A stretch of 64,000 nt of DNA from JBDHWG01 sp046328525 (GTDB lineage: Bacteria > Chloroflexota > Anaerolineae > Epilineales > JAHCIE01), in the NCBI GenBank assembly GCA_046328525.1, contig JAXLWK010000004.1, positions 434,001-498,000 on the forward strand, in the 5' to 3' direction. Below, in pieces: positions 54,695-62,853 of this stretch (positions are counted from its first letter, which is position 1; each line of letters starts with the position of its first letter). The position numbers and the translations under genes are program-made. The notes under the pieces are model-generated. The model worked only from the letters and a program-made list of their open reading frames with translations. It did not search any database and had not been told where the DNA came from.

Positions 54695-55876
54695 TCACGC
54701 CATGCCGCTCTCGAAGGCGCGCTCCACGGCGCGGGACACCTGCCACAGGGGCAAGCCGCGCGCCTCGGCGACGACGCGGCACGCCTCGTACTCCGGCGCG
54801 GCGCGGCGCGTTCCGTCGGGCAGCGTGGCGACCTTGGCCGCAATCGGGCCGTACTCCGTCTCCACCATCACCATCTCGCGCGGCAAGGCCAGCCGGTCCA
54901 CGTCCTGGCGGCGGACGCCCAGCGTCGTCGTCTCCCTCAGCACCACCGCCGCCACCTCCTCGGCGCGCTCCGGGCGGCACAGCACGGTCAGCAGCACGCC
55001 GGGCCGGTTCTTCTTCATCAGCACCGGCGTCATGTACGCATCCAGCGCCCCCGCCGCCAGCAGACGCCCGATGACGTACTCGAACCACTCCGGCGGCATG
55101 TCGTCAATCTGCGTCTCCAGCAGCGTGACGCGCTCCCCGACCAGCCCCGCCGCCGGCCGCTCCGCCGCCTCGCCGACCACGAGCCGCAGCACGTTGGCGA
55201 ACGGCAGCGGCTTCGTCCCCGCCCCGTACCCCACCGCCTCGACCGTCAGCGTGGGGAACGCGCCGTAGCCGTCGGCCAGCGTCGTCAGGATCGCCGCCCC
55301 AGTCGGCGTCACCAGCTCCGCTTCGATGTCCACCGAGCGCATCGGCGCCCCCTCCAGCAGCGCCATCACCGCCGGGCCGGGCGAGGGCAGCAGGCCGTGC
55401 TGCGTGCGGATCGTCCCACGCCCGGCCGGGAACGCCGCCACGACCACCGCCTCGACGCCCAACCGCTCCAGCCCCAGCACGCCGCCGACCACGTCAATCA
55501 GCGTGTCCAGGTTGCCCATCTCGTGCAGGTGCACCGTGTCGTAGGTCATGCCGTGGACGCGCCCCTCCGCCTCGAACAGGCGGCGGAAGACGCGCAGGCT
55601 GTCCCGCCTGACGCGCTCCGACAGGGACGCCCGCGTGATCTGCCGCTCCACGTCGGCCCAGTGGGCCAGGCGGATCGCCGGGTCCACCGTCACCTCGACG
55701 TGGGTTGCCCGCAGGCCATGCGGCCGCACCGTCGTCGCCTCCAGGGACCAGCCGCCGATGCCCAGGCCGCGCAACCCCTCGGTCAGCTCGTCCAGGCTCA
55801 CCCCCGCGTCCACCACCGCCCCCAACAACATGTCACCGCTCGCCCCGGCGAACGGCTCAATCAGCGCCACGCGCAT
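54695..55876 (-). CDS. larC: Nickel-pincer cofactor synthase LarC
   Basis: A 393-residue LarC, which inserts nickel to complete the NPN pincer cofactor of lactate racemase and related enzymes. It opens IEPFAGASGDMLLGAVVDAG, has the His-rich nickel region TYDTVHLHEMGNLDTLIDVV, and the C-terminal ligand part LLETQIDDMPPEWFEYVIGR and VLMKKNRPGVLL. Both halves are in one uninterrupted frame, unlike lactobacillar larC, which needs a programmed frameshift. LarB, LarE and an obvious LarA are not in the window, so the partner enzyme is elsewhere or different. The start at 55876 gives the conserved N terminus. Confidence 0.93.
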   Translation of the reverse strand: MRVALIEPFAGASGDMLLGAVVDAGVSLDELTEGLRGLGIGGWSLEATTVRPHGLRATHVEVTVDPAIRLAHWADVERQITRASLSERVRRDSLRVFRRLFEAEGRVHGMTYDTVHLHEMGNLDTLIDVVGGVLGLERLGVEAVVVAAFPAGRGTIRTQHGLLPSPGPAVMALLEGAPMRSVDIEAELVTPTGAAILTTLADGYGAFPTLTVEAVGYGAGTKPLPFANVLRLVVGEAAERPAAGLVGERVTLLETQIDDMPPEWFEYVIGRLLAAGALDAYMTPVLMKKNRPGVLLTVLCRPERAEEVAAVVLRETTTLGVRRQDVDRLALPREMVMVETEYGPIAAKVATLPDGTRRAAPEYEACRVVAEARGLPLWQVSRAVERAFESGMA

Positions 55877-55939
55877 CCTCGCCTCCCATCCTTTGCCATC
55901 CGTCCGCCCTAGTTTACCACCGCGCCCAACCGGACGCAA

Positions 55940-56225
55940 CGCGTCCTGATTCTCTAGCTCCCTCTCCCCCTGGGAGAGGGATGGGGTGAGGGTCTTGAAC
56001 CCCGGCATCGGCACACAGACCCTCACCCTGCCTCTCCCAGGGGGAGAGGAGCAAAAACTATCGCCCGCTTCTCCCTTGAAAATAACCCTGGGCGGCTCGC
56101 GGCGGCCGTCCGCCGTAGGCTCAAGCCTACGGCTAAGGATGGAAGCCCAAGGGGCTGGGAGAGCCGGAGCCTCAGCCTCTCAGGCTTCCATTCGTAGCCC
56201 GCTGCTTCAGCGGCGGGCGGACCTG
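55940..56225. repeat. GC hairpins and a structured 110 bp repeat, copy 1
   Basis: Two CCCTCTCCC/GGGAGAGGG hairpins flank an inverted GGGTGAGGGTC pair (55960-56050). Then a 110 bp element (56110-56219) follows with arms ATGGAAGCC/GGCTTCCAT, internal CCGTAGGC/GCCTACGG, and a terminal CCCGCTGCTTCAGCGGCGGG hairpin. Its second copy is at 62691-62800 with compensating arm changes. No gene is seen. Confidence 0.8.
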
Positions 56226-56321
56226 GCGCTCAGGGCGACAGCGATTTTCATCGGTCTGCTGGTGGACATAAGTCCATGAGAACCTGCTCTGGAAGAGAGG
56301 AAGGGGTCAAGGCGCTCAGTT

Positions 56322-56348
56322 TGACCGAGTGGAGAGGACGCGTATAAT
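56322..56348 (+). promoter_or_regulatory. Promoter for the cyclase-like gene
   Basis: TTGACC (56322-56327) and a perfect TATAAT (56343-56348) with a 15-base spacer, shorter than ideal. The start codon lies 21 bases after the -10, giving a very short leader. Confidence 0.6.
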
Positions 56349-56368
56349 CTGCCGTCCCAAAGAAAAGA

Positions 56369-57370
56369 ATGGAGAACTGGCAGATGGCGACCAATCCACC
56401 CGAACGACAATCGTCGAAATCGAACGAATCGGTCATGCAGTGGCTACTTGATTCTGACCCTTCGATCCGCTGGCAAGCGATGCGAGACCTGATCGGTGCC
56501 CCGGCCGAGGAGGTCGCAGCCGAGCGGACGCGGGTCGCGACTGAGGGCGTCGGTGCTCGGCTCCTCGCCCTACAGGGCGCTGACGGGTCGTGGGCCGGCG
56601 CGGCGTGGAACCGCGGGTGGGACTCGACGATGCACGTCCTCTCGCTGCTGAGAGAACTGAGGCTCGATCCCGCGAGCCCCGAGGCGCGCCGTGCGGTGGG
56701 CCTGGTCCGCGACCATGTGACGTGGCGAGGCTGGGACTGGGACGGCACGTGGCGGGGATGGGACTTTGCAGGCACTCCTTTCTTTGCGGGCGAGGTCGAG
56801 CCCTGCATCAATGGGCAAGTCGCGGCAAGCGGCGCCTACTTCGGCCAGGATGTCGAGCGGATCGTTGCCCGCCTGCTCGGCGAGCAGCTGCCTGATGGCG
56901 GCTGGAACTGCGAGGCCGTCAATGGCTCGACGCGGTCGTCATTCAACACCACGATCTGCGTCCTGGAGGCCTTGCTCGAATACGAACTGGCCGGCGGGAG
57001 CAGCGCCGGGGTGACGGAGGCGCGCTTCCGTGGGCAGGAGTACCTCCTCGAGCGCCGCCTCTTCCGACGGCAGTCAACCGGTGAGGTCGTTGACCCCGCC
57101 TGGACGCGCTTCTCCTTCCCGACGTGGTGGCACTACGACGTGCTGCGAGGACTCGATCACCTGCGCAGAGCCGGCGTCGCGCCGGACGAGCGCGTGGCCG
57201 AGGCGATCGCGTTGGTCGAGTCGAAGCGCGACGGCGACGGCCGTTGGCCGCTCGAGAACCAGCACCCGGGCATGATGCCGGTCGCTCTGGACGAAGGTGA
57301 GGGCCGGCCGAGCCGGTGGAACACGCTCCGCGCTTTGCGGGTGCTGGAGTGGTACTCCGCCCGAAACTAG
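56369..57370 (+). CDS. Squalene-cyclase-like alpha-alpha barrel protein
   Basis: A 333-residue protein with the helical repeat features of terpene cyclase/prenyltransferase barrels. These are QW-like segments (LLALQGADGSWAGAAW, EQLPDGGWNCEAVNGS, DGDGRWPLENQHPG) separated by helices, and WWHYDVLRGLDHL. It lacks the DxDD catalytic motif of squalene-hopene cyclase and is about half its length, so it is a degenerate or differently functioning barrel protein. No signal peptide is present. Start 56369 follows a TATAAT promoter; ATG 56384 is an alternative. The Rieske oxygenase gene follows but has its own promoter. Confidence 0.7.
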   Translation: MENWQMATNPPERQSSKSNESVMQWLLDSDPSIRWQAMRDLIGAPAEEVAAERTRVATEGVGARLLALQGADGSWAGAAWNRGWDSTMHVLSLLRELRLDPASPEARRAVGLVRDHVTWRGWDWDGTWRGWDFAGTPFFAGEVEPCINGQVAASGAYFGQDVERIVARLLGEQLPDGGWNCEAVNGSTRSSFNTTICVLEALLEYELAGGSSAGVTEARFRGQEYLLERRLFRRQSTGEVVDPAWTRFSFPTWWHYDVLRGLDHLRRAGVAPDERVAEAIALVESKRDGDGRWPLENQHPGMMPVALDEGEGRPSRWNTLRALRVLEWYSARN

Positions 57371-57422
57371 CCCAGATGCTCCCGAAAAGAGACTGGCAAC
57401 GAGCTTGCTCTCTCGCGTTTTC

Positions 57423-57452
57423 TTGCACACGCGGGGCATCGCGGGGTATGAT
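57423..57452 (+). promoter_or_regulatory. Promoter for the Rieske oxygenase gene
   Basis: TTGCAC (57423-57428), 18-base spacer, TATGAT (57447-57452). It lies 48 bases before the ATG at 57500. Confidence 0.6.
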
Positions 57453-57499
57453 TCGCGGTAGCTGCCACCCCAATTGCATCCATCTAGAAGGGGACGCCC

Positions 57500-58609
57500 A
57501 TGGCGACCTATCTTCCTCCCACCGTCGAGAACGGGGCGTTCACCCTGCCCGGCCCCTACTACACCGCCGACGACATCTACCGCCAGGAGATCGAGCGCAT
57601 CTTCCTGCGCGACTGGCTCTACATCGGCCGCGCCAGCCAGATCCCCAACGGGGGTGACTACTTCCTCTGCGAGATGTTCGGCGAGAGCGTCATCGTCGTG
57701 CGCGGCCAGGACGGCGCGGCCCGCGCCCTGTTCAACGTCTGCCGCCACCGCGGCACGCGCCTGCTCACCGACGGCTGCGGCCAGCTCGCCGAGACAATCC
57801 AATGCCCCTACCACGCCTGGACCTACGGGCTGGACGGCCGCCTGCTCGCCGCCCGCCTGATGGGCGACGCGCCCGGCTTTGATCTCGCCGACTACCCGCT
57901 GCACGCCGCCGCCCTGTTCGACTGGGAGGGCTTCCTGTTCATGAGCCTGGCCCGCGAGCCTAAGCCGTTCGAGAGCGAGCTAGAGGCGCTCATTGACAAG
58001 TTCCCGACCTGGGCGCTGCGCCGCCTCGTGACCGTGCGCCAGATCGAGTACGACGTGGCCGCCAACTGGAAGCTCGTCGTCGAGAACTACTCCGAGTGCT
58101 ACCACTGCCCCCTGGTGCATCCGGCGTTGACGAAACTCTCCCCGCCGACGAGCGGCCTCAACGACCTGCTGGAAGGGCCGGTGCTCGGCGGCTACATGAC
58201 GCTGAACGAGGATGTGCTGAGCATGACCCTGGGCGGCGGGACGACGCGGCCGCCGATTGGCGAGGTAGGCGGCGACGACCTGGAGCGCGTGTACTACTAC
58301 TCCATCTTCCCCAACATGCTCTTGAGCCTGCACCCGGACTACGTCATGAGCCACCGCCTCACCCCGCTCGGCGCCGGGCGGACGCGCGTCGTGTGCGAGT
58401 GGCACTTCGACCCCATCGCCGTCGCCCGCCCCGACTTCGACCCGTCAGACGCGGTTGAGTTCTGGGACATGACCAACCGCCAGGACTGGCGCGTGTGCGA
58501 GCTATCCCAGCTTGGCGTCAGCTCCCGCGCCTACGCGCCTGGCCCCTATGCCCACTCCGAGGGCCTGCTGTGGGCCTTCGACCAGGAATATCTGCAAAGG
58601 CTCGGATAA
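57500..58609 (+). CDS. Rieske-type ring-hydroxylating oxygenase alpha subunit
   Basis: A 369-residue oxygenase. The Rieske 2Fe-2S ligands are Cys81, His83 (CRHRGT), Cys102 and His105 (CPYHAWTYG). The mononuclear iron site is NYSECYHCPLVHP, with His201 and His206 and bridging Glu198 where Asp is common. The single-subunit length and WKLVVENYSECYH motif resemble choline/carnitine/betaine-type monooxygenases rather than two-subunit naphthalene-type dioxygenases. A carotenoid-desaturase-like flavoprotein follows 180 bases later. Reductase partners are not adjacent, and the substrate is not predictable. Confidence 0.92.
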   Translation: MATYLPPTVENGAFTLPGPYYTADDIYRQEIERIFLRDWLYIGRASQIPNGGDYFLCEMFGESVIVVRGQDGAARALFNVCRHRGTRLLTDGCGQLAETIQCPYHAWTYGLDGRLLAARLMGDAPGFDLADYPLHAAALFDWEGFLFMSLAREPKPFESELEALIDKFPTWALRRLVTVRQIEYDVAANWKLVVENYSECYHCPLVHPALTKLSPPTSGLNDLLEGPVLGGYMTLNEDVLSMTLGGGTTRPPIGEVGGDDLERVYYYSIFPNMLLSLHPDYVMSHRLTPLGAGRTRVVCEWHFDPIAVARPDFDPSDAVEFWDMTNRQDWRVCELSQLGVSSRAYAPGPYAHSEGLLWAFDQEYLQRLG

Positions 58610-58789
58610 CAGGCCGGTCATTGCGAGCGAAGCGAAGCAATCCCCCGCCGTGAGATCGCGTCGCTCCGCTCGCGATGACACCTGCCACTGTCGCCCTGAG
58701 CGCACCGAAGGGCCCCATGACCACCGGGATGCTTCGCGTTCGCTCAGCATGACAACAGCGATGACATTATCACACGAAACGGACCCACA
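58610..58789. repeat. TCATTGCGAG and TGTCGCCCTGAG repeats
   Basis: A short TCATTGCGAG...CTCGCGATGA unit (58620-58677) is followed directly by a CTGTCGCCCTGAG...CTCAGCATGACA unit (about 58690-58752). Two different repeat families are thus adjacent between the Rieske and flavoprotein genes. Confidence 0.8.
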
Positions 58790-60373
58790 ATGCCTACCCA
58801 CTACGACGCCATCATCATCGGCGCGGGGCATAACGGCCTCGTCGCCGCCTGCTACCTCGCCCAGGCGGGGAAGAAAGTCCTCGTCGTCGAGCGCTATCAC
58901 ACCGTCGGCGGCGCGGCCATCACCGAGGAGATCCACCCCGGCTTCCGCGTCTCCGTCGCCTCGTACTCCTTCAGCCTCTTCCGCCCGGAGATCATCGCCG
59001 ACCTGCGCCTGACCGACTACGGCCTGGCGTGGTACGCCAAAAGCCCGTCGTACTTCATGCCCTTCCCCGACGGCCGCCACATCTTCCTCTACGCCGATAG
59101 CCGCGAGAAAAGCAAGGCGCAGATCGCCCACTTCTCCCAGGCCGACGCCGAGGCGCTGGACCGCTGGGAGGACTTCTGGGACCGCGCGTGCGACATCATC
59201 GAGCCGACCCTGCTCCAGCCGCCCATCACCCTGGGCGAGCTGGCGCAGCGCTTCGACGACGCCGGCGGCATGGACGACTTCCGCCGCGTGATGCTTGCCT
59301 CGACAACCGATCTCCTGGCCGAGTTCTTCGAGTCGGAGTACGTCAAGGCCGCCATGGCCCCCCAGGGCATGATCGGCACGGCCGGCGGCCCCATGACGCC
59401 CGGCACGCCCTACGTCTGGCTCTACCACGCCATCGGCCGCGCCATCGGCCAGCGCGGCGTGTGGGGCTACGTGCGCGGCGGCATGGGCGCGGTGACGCAA
59501 TCCATCGCGGCGGCGGCTCGGGACCTGGGGGTGGAGATTCGGACGAGCGCGCCGGTGGGTGAGGTGCTTGTCGAGGGGGGACAGGCGGCGGGCGTGGTGC
59601 TGGAGAACGGGGAGACGCTGCGGGCGCGGGTCGTCCTATCGAACGCCGACCCGAAGCGCACCTTCTTGTCGCTGACGCCGGCGAGCGCCCTGCCGGCCGA
59701 GTTCCGCCAGCGCATCGAGCGCGCCTACCGCATCGCCGGCCCGGTGTACAAGCTCAACCTGGCCCTGGACGAGCTGCCGCGCTACAGCGCCGCCCCGCCC
59801 GACCTCGCGCCGGAGGTCTACAATCGCGGCACGGTGGACATTGCCCCGACGCTGGACTACCTGGAGCGCGCGTGGGACGACTGCAAGCACGGCCAGCCGT
59901 CGCGCGAGCCGTTCATCGAGATCTTCACCCAGTCGCCGACCGACCCGACGATGGCCCCGGAGGGCAAGCACATCCTGTCGTGCTTCTGCCAGTACGCGCC
60001 TTACGAACCGGTTGGCCGCTCGTGGGACGACGGGCTGCGCGAGGAGTTCGCCGACCGGGTGCTGGCGAAGCTGGCCGAATATGCGCCGAACATGGCGAAC
60101 GCCGTCATCGCGCGGCAGATGCTCTCGCCGCTGGACCTGGAGCGGCGCTTCGCCCTGACCGGCGGCCACATCTTCCACGGCGAGATCACGCCCGACCAGA
60201 GCTACGACCTGCGGCCGCTGCCCGGCTACGCTGACTACACCACGCCGCTGGCCGGGCTGTACCTGTGCGGGTCGGGGACACACCCCGGCGGCGGCGTCAC
60301 CGGCATCCCCGGTCACAACGCCGCGAAGGTTGTCCTCGCCGACATGGACTTCAGCGCCACGCCAACCGCTTGA
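58790..60373 (+). CDS. FAD-dependent oxidoreductase, phytoene desaturase-like
   Basis: A 527-residue flavoprotein of the CrtI/PYROXD2 group. The N-terminal dinucleotide site is AIIIGAGHNGLVAACYLAQAG (about residues 7-27) with the ERYHTVGGAA extension. The C-terminal FAD block is GLYLCGSGTHPGGGVTGIPGHNAA, highly typical of this group. CrtI-like proteins desaturate isoprenoid chains, but PYROXD2-like members have other, poorly known roles. There are no carotenoid genes nearby, so a carotenoid role is not supported. It is separate from the Rieske gene but on the same strand. Confidence 0.88.
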   Translation: MPTHYDAIIIGAGHNGLVAACYLAQAGKKVLVVERYHTVGGAAITEEIHPGFRVSVASYSFSLFRPEIIADLRLTDYGLAWYAKSPSYFMPFPDGRHIFLYADSREKSKAQIAHFSQADAEALDRWEDFWDRACDIIEPTLLQPPITLGELAQRFDDAGGMDDFRRVMLASTTDLLAEFFESEYVKAAMAPQGMIGTAGGPMTPGTPYVWLYHAIGRAIGQRGVWGYVRGGMGAVTQSIAAAARDLGVEIRTSAPVGEVLVEGGQAAGVVLENGETLRARVVLSNADPKRTFLSLTPASALPAEFRQRIERAYRIAGPVYKLNLALDELPRYSAAPPDLAPEVYNRGTVDIAPTLDYLERAWDDCKHGQPSREPFIEIFTQSPTDPTMAPEGKHILSCFCQYAPYEPVGRSWDDGLREEFADRVLAKLAEYAPNMANAVIARQMLSPLDLERRFALTGGHIFHGEITPDQSYDLRPLPGYADYTTPLAGLYLCGSGTHPGGGVTGIPGHNAAKVVLADMDFSATPTA

Positions 60374-60397
60374 CGGCGGACGCTGTGGCATCTACAC

Positions 60398-60457
60398 TAG
60401 ATGGTGTAGCGACTACCAGTCGCGCCCGCGGGCACTGAATGGTTATGACGTGATGCA
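60398..60457. repeat. GTGTAGCGACTACCAGTCGC repeat
   Basis: A fragment of the GTAGCGACT..AGTCGC family (60403-60425) directly upstream of the small RHH-like gene. Confidence 0.55.
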
Positions 60458-60655
60458 ATGAGTACAGTGACGATCACGTTGTCTGACGAACAGTACAGTC
60501 GGCTGCGCGAGCTGGCGGTGGGGCTGAAGACGACGCCGGAAGAGTTGGCGCGCGTAGGTGTCGAGGACTTACTGGCGCGGCCGGACGAGGATTTTGATCG
60601 CGCTGCCGCGTATGTCCTCAACAAGAATGCAGAGCTTTACAGGCGGCTTGCCTAG
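60458..60655 (+). CDS. Small ribbon-helix-helix-like protein, orphan antitoxin-like
   Basis: A 65-residue protein beginning STVTITLSDEQYSRLRELA, an RHH beta-strand and helix. It continues TTPEELARVGVEDLL and has a short C-terminal helix that could bind a toxin (AAAYVLNKNAELYRRLA). No toxin gene follows: the next 40 bases contain only a broken frame before the convergent B3/4 gene. It is either an orphan regulator or the remainder of a toxin-antitoxin pair whose toxin was lost. Confidence 0.65.
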   Translation: MSTVTITLSDEQYSRLRELAVGLKTTPEELARVGVEDLLARPDEDFDRAAAYVLNKNAELYRRLA

Positions 60656-60697
60656 TGTCATACCCAGCCTTTGCAGCCTGTCTAGCCACGTTTGGTA

Positions 60698-61381
60698 TTA
60701 GGAGTTGCCGAGGATCCTTGACTGCTCGCGGCGGTAGCCGGGCGCGAAGAGGGCGATGTTGCGCTCGATGCCGTCGAGCTGCGCCTGCACCGCCGCCGCC
60801 GCCACGCCAGCCGGCGCGTAGACGACGTACAGCGCGTGCGTCGTCGCCGGCGAGATGGGCGAGCGGTCGTCCTGGCCGTAGATGATGGTGCAGGCGAGGC
60901 CGCCCGCGTCGCGCATCACCATGTCGCCCGCCCGCAGCGTCTTCTGCGCCCCACCCATCTGTGAGAACACCTCGCCGTCGCGCGAGACATCAATGACCAC
61001 CGGCGGGACGAGCCGCGCCACATCGTGGCCCGCCGTCAGGGCCAGCGTGTCCAGCTCGGCGGTGAAGTTGGCGTCCACCAGCGGCGAGACGTCGGGCAGG
61101 GACTTGCCCTTCAGGACAACGGACTCCACCTGGAGCAGGACGTGGTACGTCTTGCTGAACCGCTTGTAGTAGCTCCAGTACGCGCCGATGGTCGGCAGGG
61201 CCAGGAAGTCGGCGCGGCTGTAGCCCGCGTAGCGCTCGCGCAGCCGCGCCTCGACGGCGCGCTTCTCCGCGTCCAGCGGCGACGGCCGCAGCGCGTTGTC
61301 CACGCCGGACACTTCCAGCAGCCCCATGTGCGCGCCCGGAAACGCCTGCCGCCACCCCTCCGTCACCTCGATATGTAGCAT
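60698..61381 (-). CDS. B3/B4 tRNA-binding domain protein
   Basis: A 227-residue stand-alone B3/4 domain as found in the beta subunit of Phe-tRNA synthetase. It reads IEVTEGWRQAFPGAHMGLLEVSGVDN, LPTIGAYWSYYKRFSKTYHVLLQVESVVLKGK, LTAGHDVARL, and AGGLACTIIYGQDDRSPISPATTHALYVVYAP. Free-standing members are thought to act as tRNA editing or quality-control factors. The start at 61381 follows a GAGGGGAG with no spacing; ATG 61396 is an alternative with a weaker context. It converges with the small RHH-like gene. Confidence 0.85.
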   Translation of the reverse strand: MLHIEVTEGWRQAFPGAHMGLLEVSGVDNALRPSPLDAEKRAVEARLRERYAGYSRADFLALPTIGAYWSYYKRFSKTYHVLLQVESVVLKGKSLPDVSPLVDANFTAELDTLALTAGHDVARLVPPVVIDVSRDGEVFSQMGGAQKTLRAGDMVMRDAGGLACTIIYGQDDRSPISPATTHALYVVYAPAGVAAAAVQAQLDGIERNIALFAPGYRREQSRILGNS

Positions 61382-61424
61382 CTCCCCTCGCACCATTCGG
61401 TGGATACATACGCCGTCATTGCGA

Positions 61425-61515
61425 GACCGGTAGCTCCACAGTATAGCGTGGAAGAGCCGATTTCCCCCCCCATCCCCCCGCCGGTGGGGGGAGCAGAGGG
61501 GGGTCTCGCAATGAC
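61425..61515. repeat. GC palindrome copy 3 next to a TCATTGCGAGAC fragment
   Basis: The palindromic core CCCCCCGCCGGTGGGGGG with the CCCCAT and AGCAGAGGGG flanks (61464-61500). It is inserted within a TCATTGCGAGAC / GTCTCGCAATGA pair (61426-61514), so one repeat seems nested in another. Confidence 0.8.
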
Positions 61516-61526
61516 GAGACTCGAAC

Positions 61527-62015
61527 TCATGTACCCAGCGCGCCCCGCATCGCATCCAGGTGGCCGCTGGTGTGGCCCAGGAGCATCGCTTCGGCCAGTT
61601 GCGCCGTCGTCAGCGTCGCGCCGCCGAGAAGCCACACCATGTCCGTCTGCGACAACTGCTCGTCGGTGAAGCCGCTGAGCGTCGCGGCGGCGGCGTCCCC
61701 ATTGCGCTTCAGCAGGTCCATCGTCTCGGCCTTGCTCACGCCGGCGTGCCGCTGAGCGTGCGCGTCGTTCACCGCATCGAGCATCTCCATGGTCAGCGGT
61801 GGCAGGGGCTTGCCATCGGCCAACGTCACCAGCCAACCCATGATGGCGGAGTGCGCGGTCGCGATGTGGTGGGCGACGATGCCGATGGGGCGCTCGTCGT
61901 CGCTGCATATCATGTCCCACTGCTCGTCGGTCAGCGGCGTCACGAACGCCATGACCTGGTCGTTGAGCTGGTTGAACCGTTGCGCCAGTTGCTGTGCCTG
62001 CTCACTGCCCGCCAC
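61527..62015 (-). CDS. DinB-like four-helix protein 1
   Basis: A 162-residue DinB/YfiT-type four-helix bundle. It opens MAGSEQAQQLAQRFNQLNDQ, with the putative metal His in GIVAHHIATAHSA (His49/His50) and the C-terminal GHTSGHLDAMRGALG. Translation starts at GTG (62015) with AGGAGG 5 bases upstream. DinB-fold enzymes carry thiol (bacillithiol/mycothiol) transferase or isomerase activities or are stress-related. It is a tandem paralogue of the next gene, with the same length and 55 bases between. Confidence 0.82.
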   Translation of the reverse strand: MAGSEQAQQLAQRFNQLNDQVMAFVTPLTDEQWDMICSDDERPIGIVAHHIATAHSAIMGWLVTLADGKPLPPLTMEMLDAVNDAHAQRHAGVSKAETMDLLKRNGDAAAATLSGFTDEQLSQTDMVWLLGGATLTTAQLAEAMLLGHTSGHLDAMRGALGT

Positions 62016-62069
62016 GTTGCCTCCTGGTTGAGTTCCTGGATGTGTGTGCCGACCCCGTTATCCCGTGCT

Positions 62070-62558
62070 TCATCTGCCAAGCGCCCCGCGCATAGCGGTC
62101 AGGTGGCCGTTGGTGTGGGCCATGAGCAAGCCCCCTATGAGCTGGGCGGTCGTCACTGGCGCGTCGCCGAGCAGCGGCATCGTACCAGAGCGCGCCAGAT
62201 CCTCGTCGCTAAGATTGCTCACCGCCGCGACGGCAGCTCCCCCATTCTGCCGCAGCAGATCCACCGTCTCGATCTTGCCCACAGCGGCGTTCGTCTCAGC
62301 GTGCTGCGCGTTCAGGTTGTTGATGACATCCAGCGTCACCGGCGGTAGCGGCTGTCCGTTCGCCATGGTCGCCACCCAGCGAGTGAACGCGCCGTAGGCC
62401 GTCGCAACGTGGTGGGCGACGACACCAATGGGGCGGTGGTCGTCGCCACACGGCATGGCCCACTGCTCCTCCGTCAGAGGCTCCACGAACGCGATGACCT
62501 GGTCGTTCAACCACTGGAAGCGGTTCGCCATTTGCTGCGCCCGCGCGCTGCCTGCCAT
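62070..62558 (-). CDS. DinB-like four-helix protein 2
   Basis: A 162-residue paralogue of the neighbour at 61527. The sequences share MAGS.QAQQ, LNDQV.AFV.PLT.EQW, RPIG.VAHH.ATA, G.PLPP.T and GH..AMRGALG. Start ATG 62558 has GAGGAGG upstream. Metal His are in VVAHHVATAYGA and HTNGHLTAM. Equal length and side-by-side location indicate a tandem duplication followed by divergence. The function is presumably metal-dependent thiol transfer, not proven. Confidence 0.82.
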   Translation of the reverse strand: MAGSARAQQMANRFQWLNDQVIAFVEPLTEEQWAMPCGDDHRPIGVVAHHVATAYGAFTRWVATMANGQPLPPVTLDVINNLNAQHAETNAAVGKIETVDLLRQNGGAAVAAVSNLSDEDLARSGTMPLLGDAPVTTAQLIGGLLMAHTNGHLTAMRGALGR

Positions 62559-62853
62559 GTTGCCTCCTCGCTCAGCGCCAGATGTTCTCGTTTGACGCAA
62601 AGAAATTGTAGCACCGCGGCATGTGGCGGTCAACGCAAAGCGTCTGTTTCGATCTACTGTCAACGGCTGGGTGTGCATAAATCGTCGGGGCCGCCGCAGG
62701 CTGAAGCCTACGGCTATGAATGCAAGCCCAAGGGGCTGGTGGCGCCGGGAACAACAGCCTCTCAGGCTTGCATTGGTAGCCCGCTGCTTCAGCGGCGGGC
62801 GCCAGACTTGCGGGTCTGGCCCCGCTCCCTCTGGGAGAGGGAGCGGAGAGCGT
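62559..62853. repeat. Structured 110 bp repeat, copy 2, and GC hairpin
   Basis: The element at 62691-62800 matches 56110-56219 in shared blocks (CCCAAGGGGCTGG, GCCTCTCAGGCTT, TAGCCCGCTGCTTCAGCGGC) but has arms AATGCAAGCC/GGCTTGCATT. A CTCCCTCTGGGAGAGGGAG hairpin (around 62825-62845) follows. No gene is seen. Confidence 0.8.

Noticed and set aside
54695..55876. Programmed frameshift in larC
   Set aside because: The frame is continuous from the conserved N terminus to the C terminus, so no frameshift is needed.
60655..60885. Possible toxin gene after the RHH-like gene
   Set aside because: The frame lacks any toxin motif and most of it is antisense to the B3/4-domain gene.
61500..61545. tRNA-like T arm (GAGTTCGAGTCTC on the minus strand) near the DinB gene
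   Set aside because: No acceptor, D or anticodon arms pair around it. It is formed by the DinB gene end meeting a TCATTGCGAGAC repeat.
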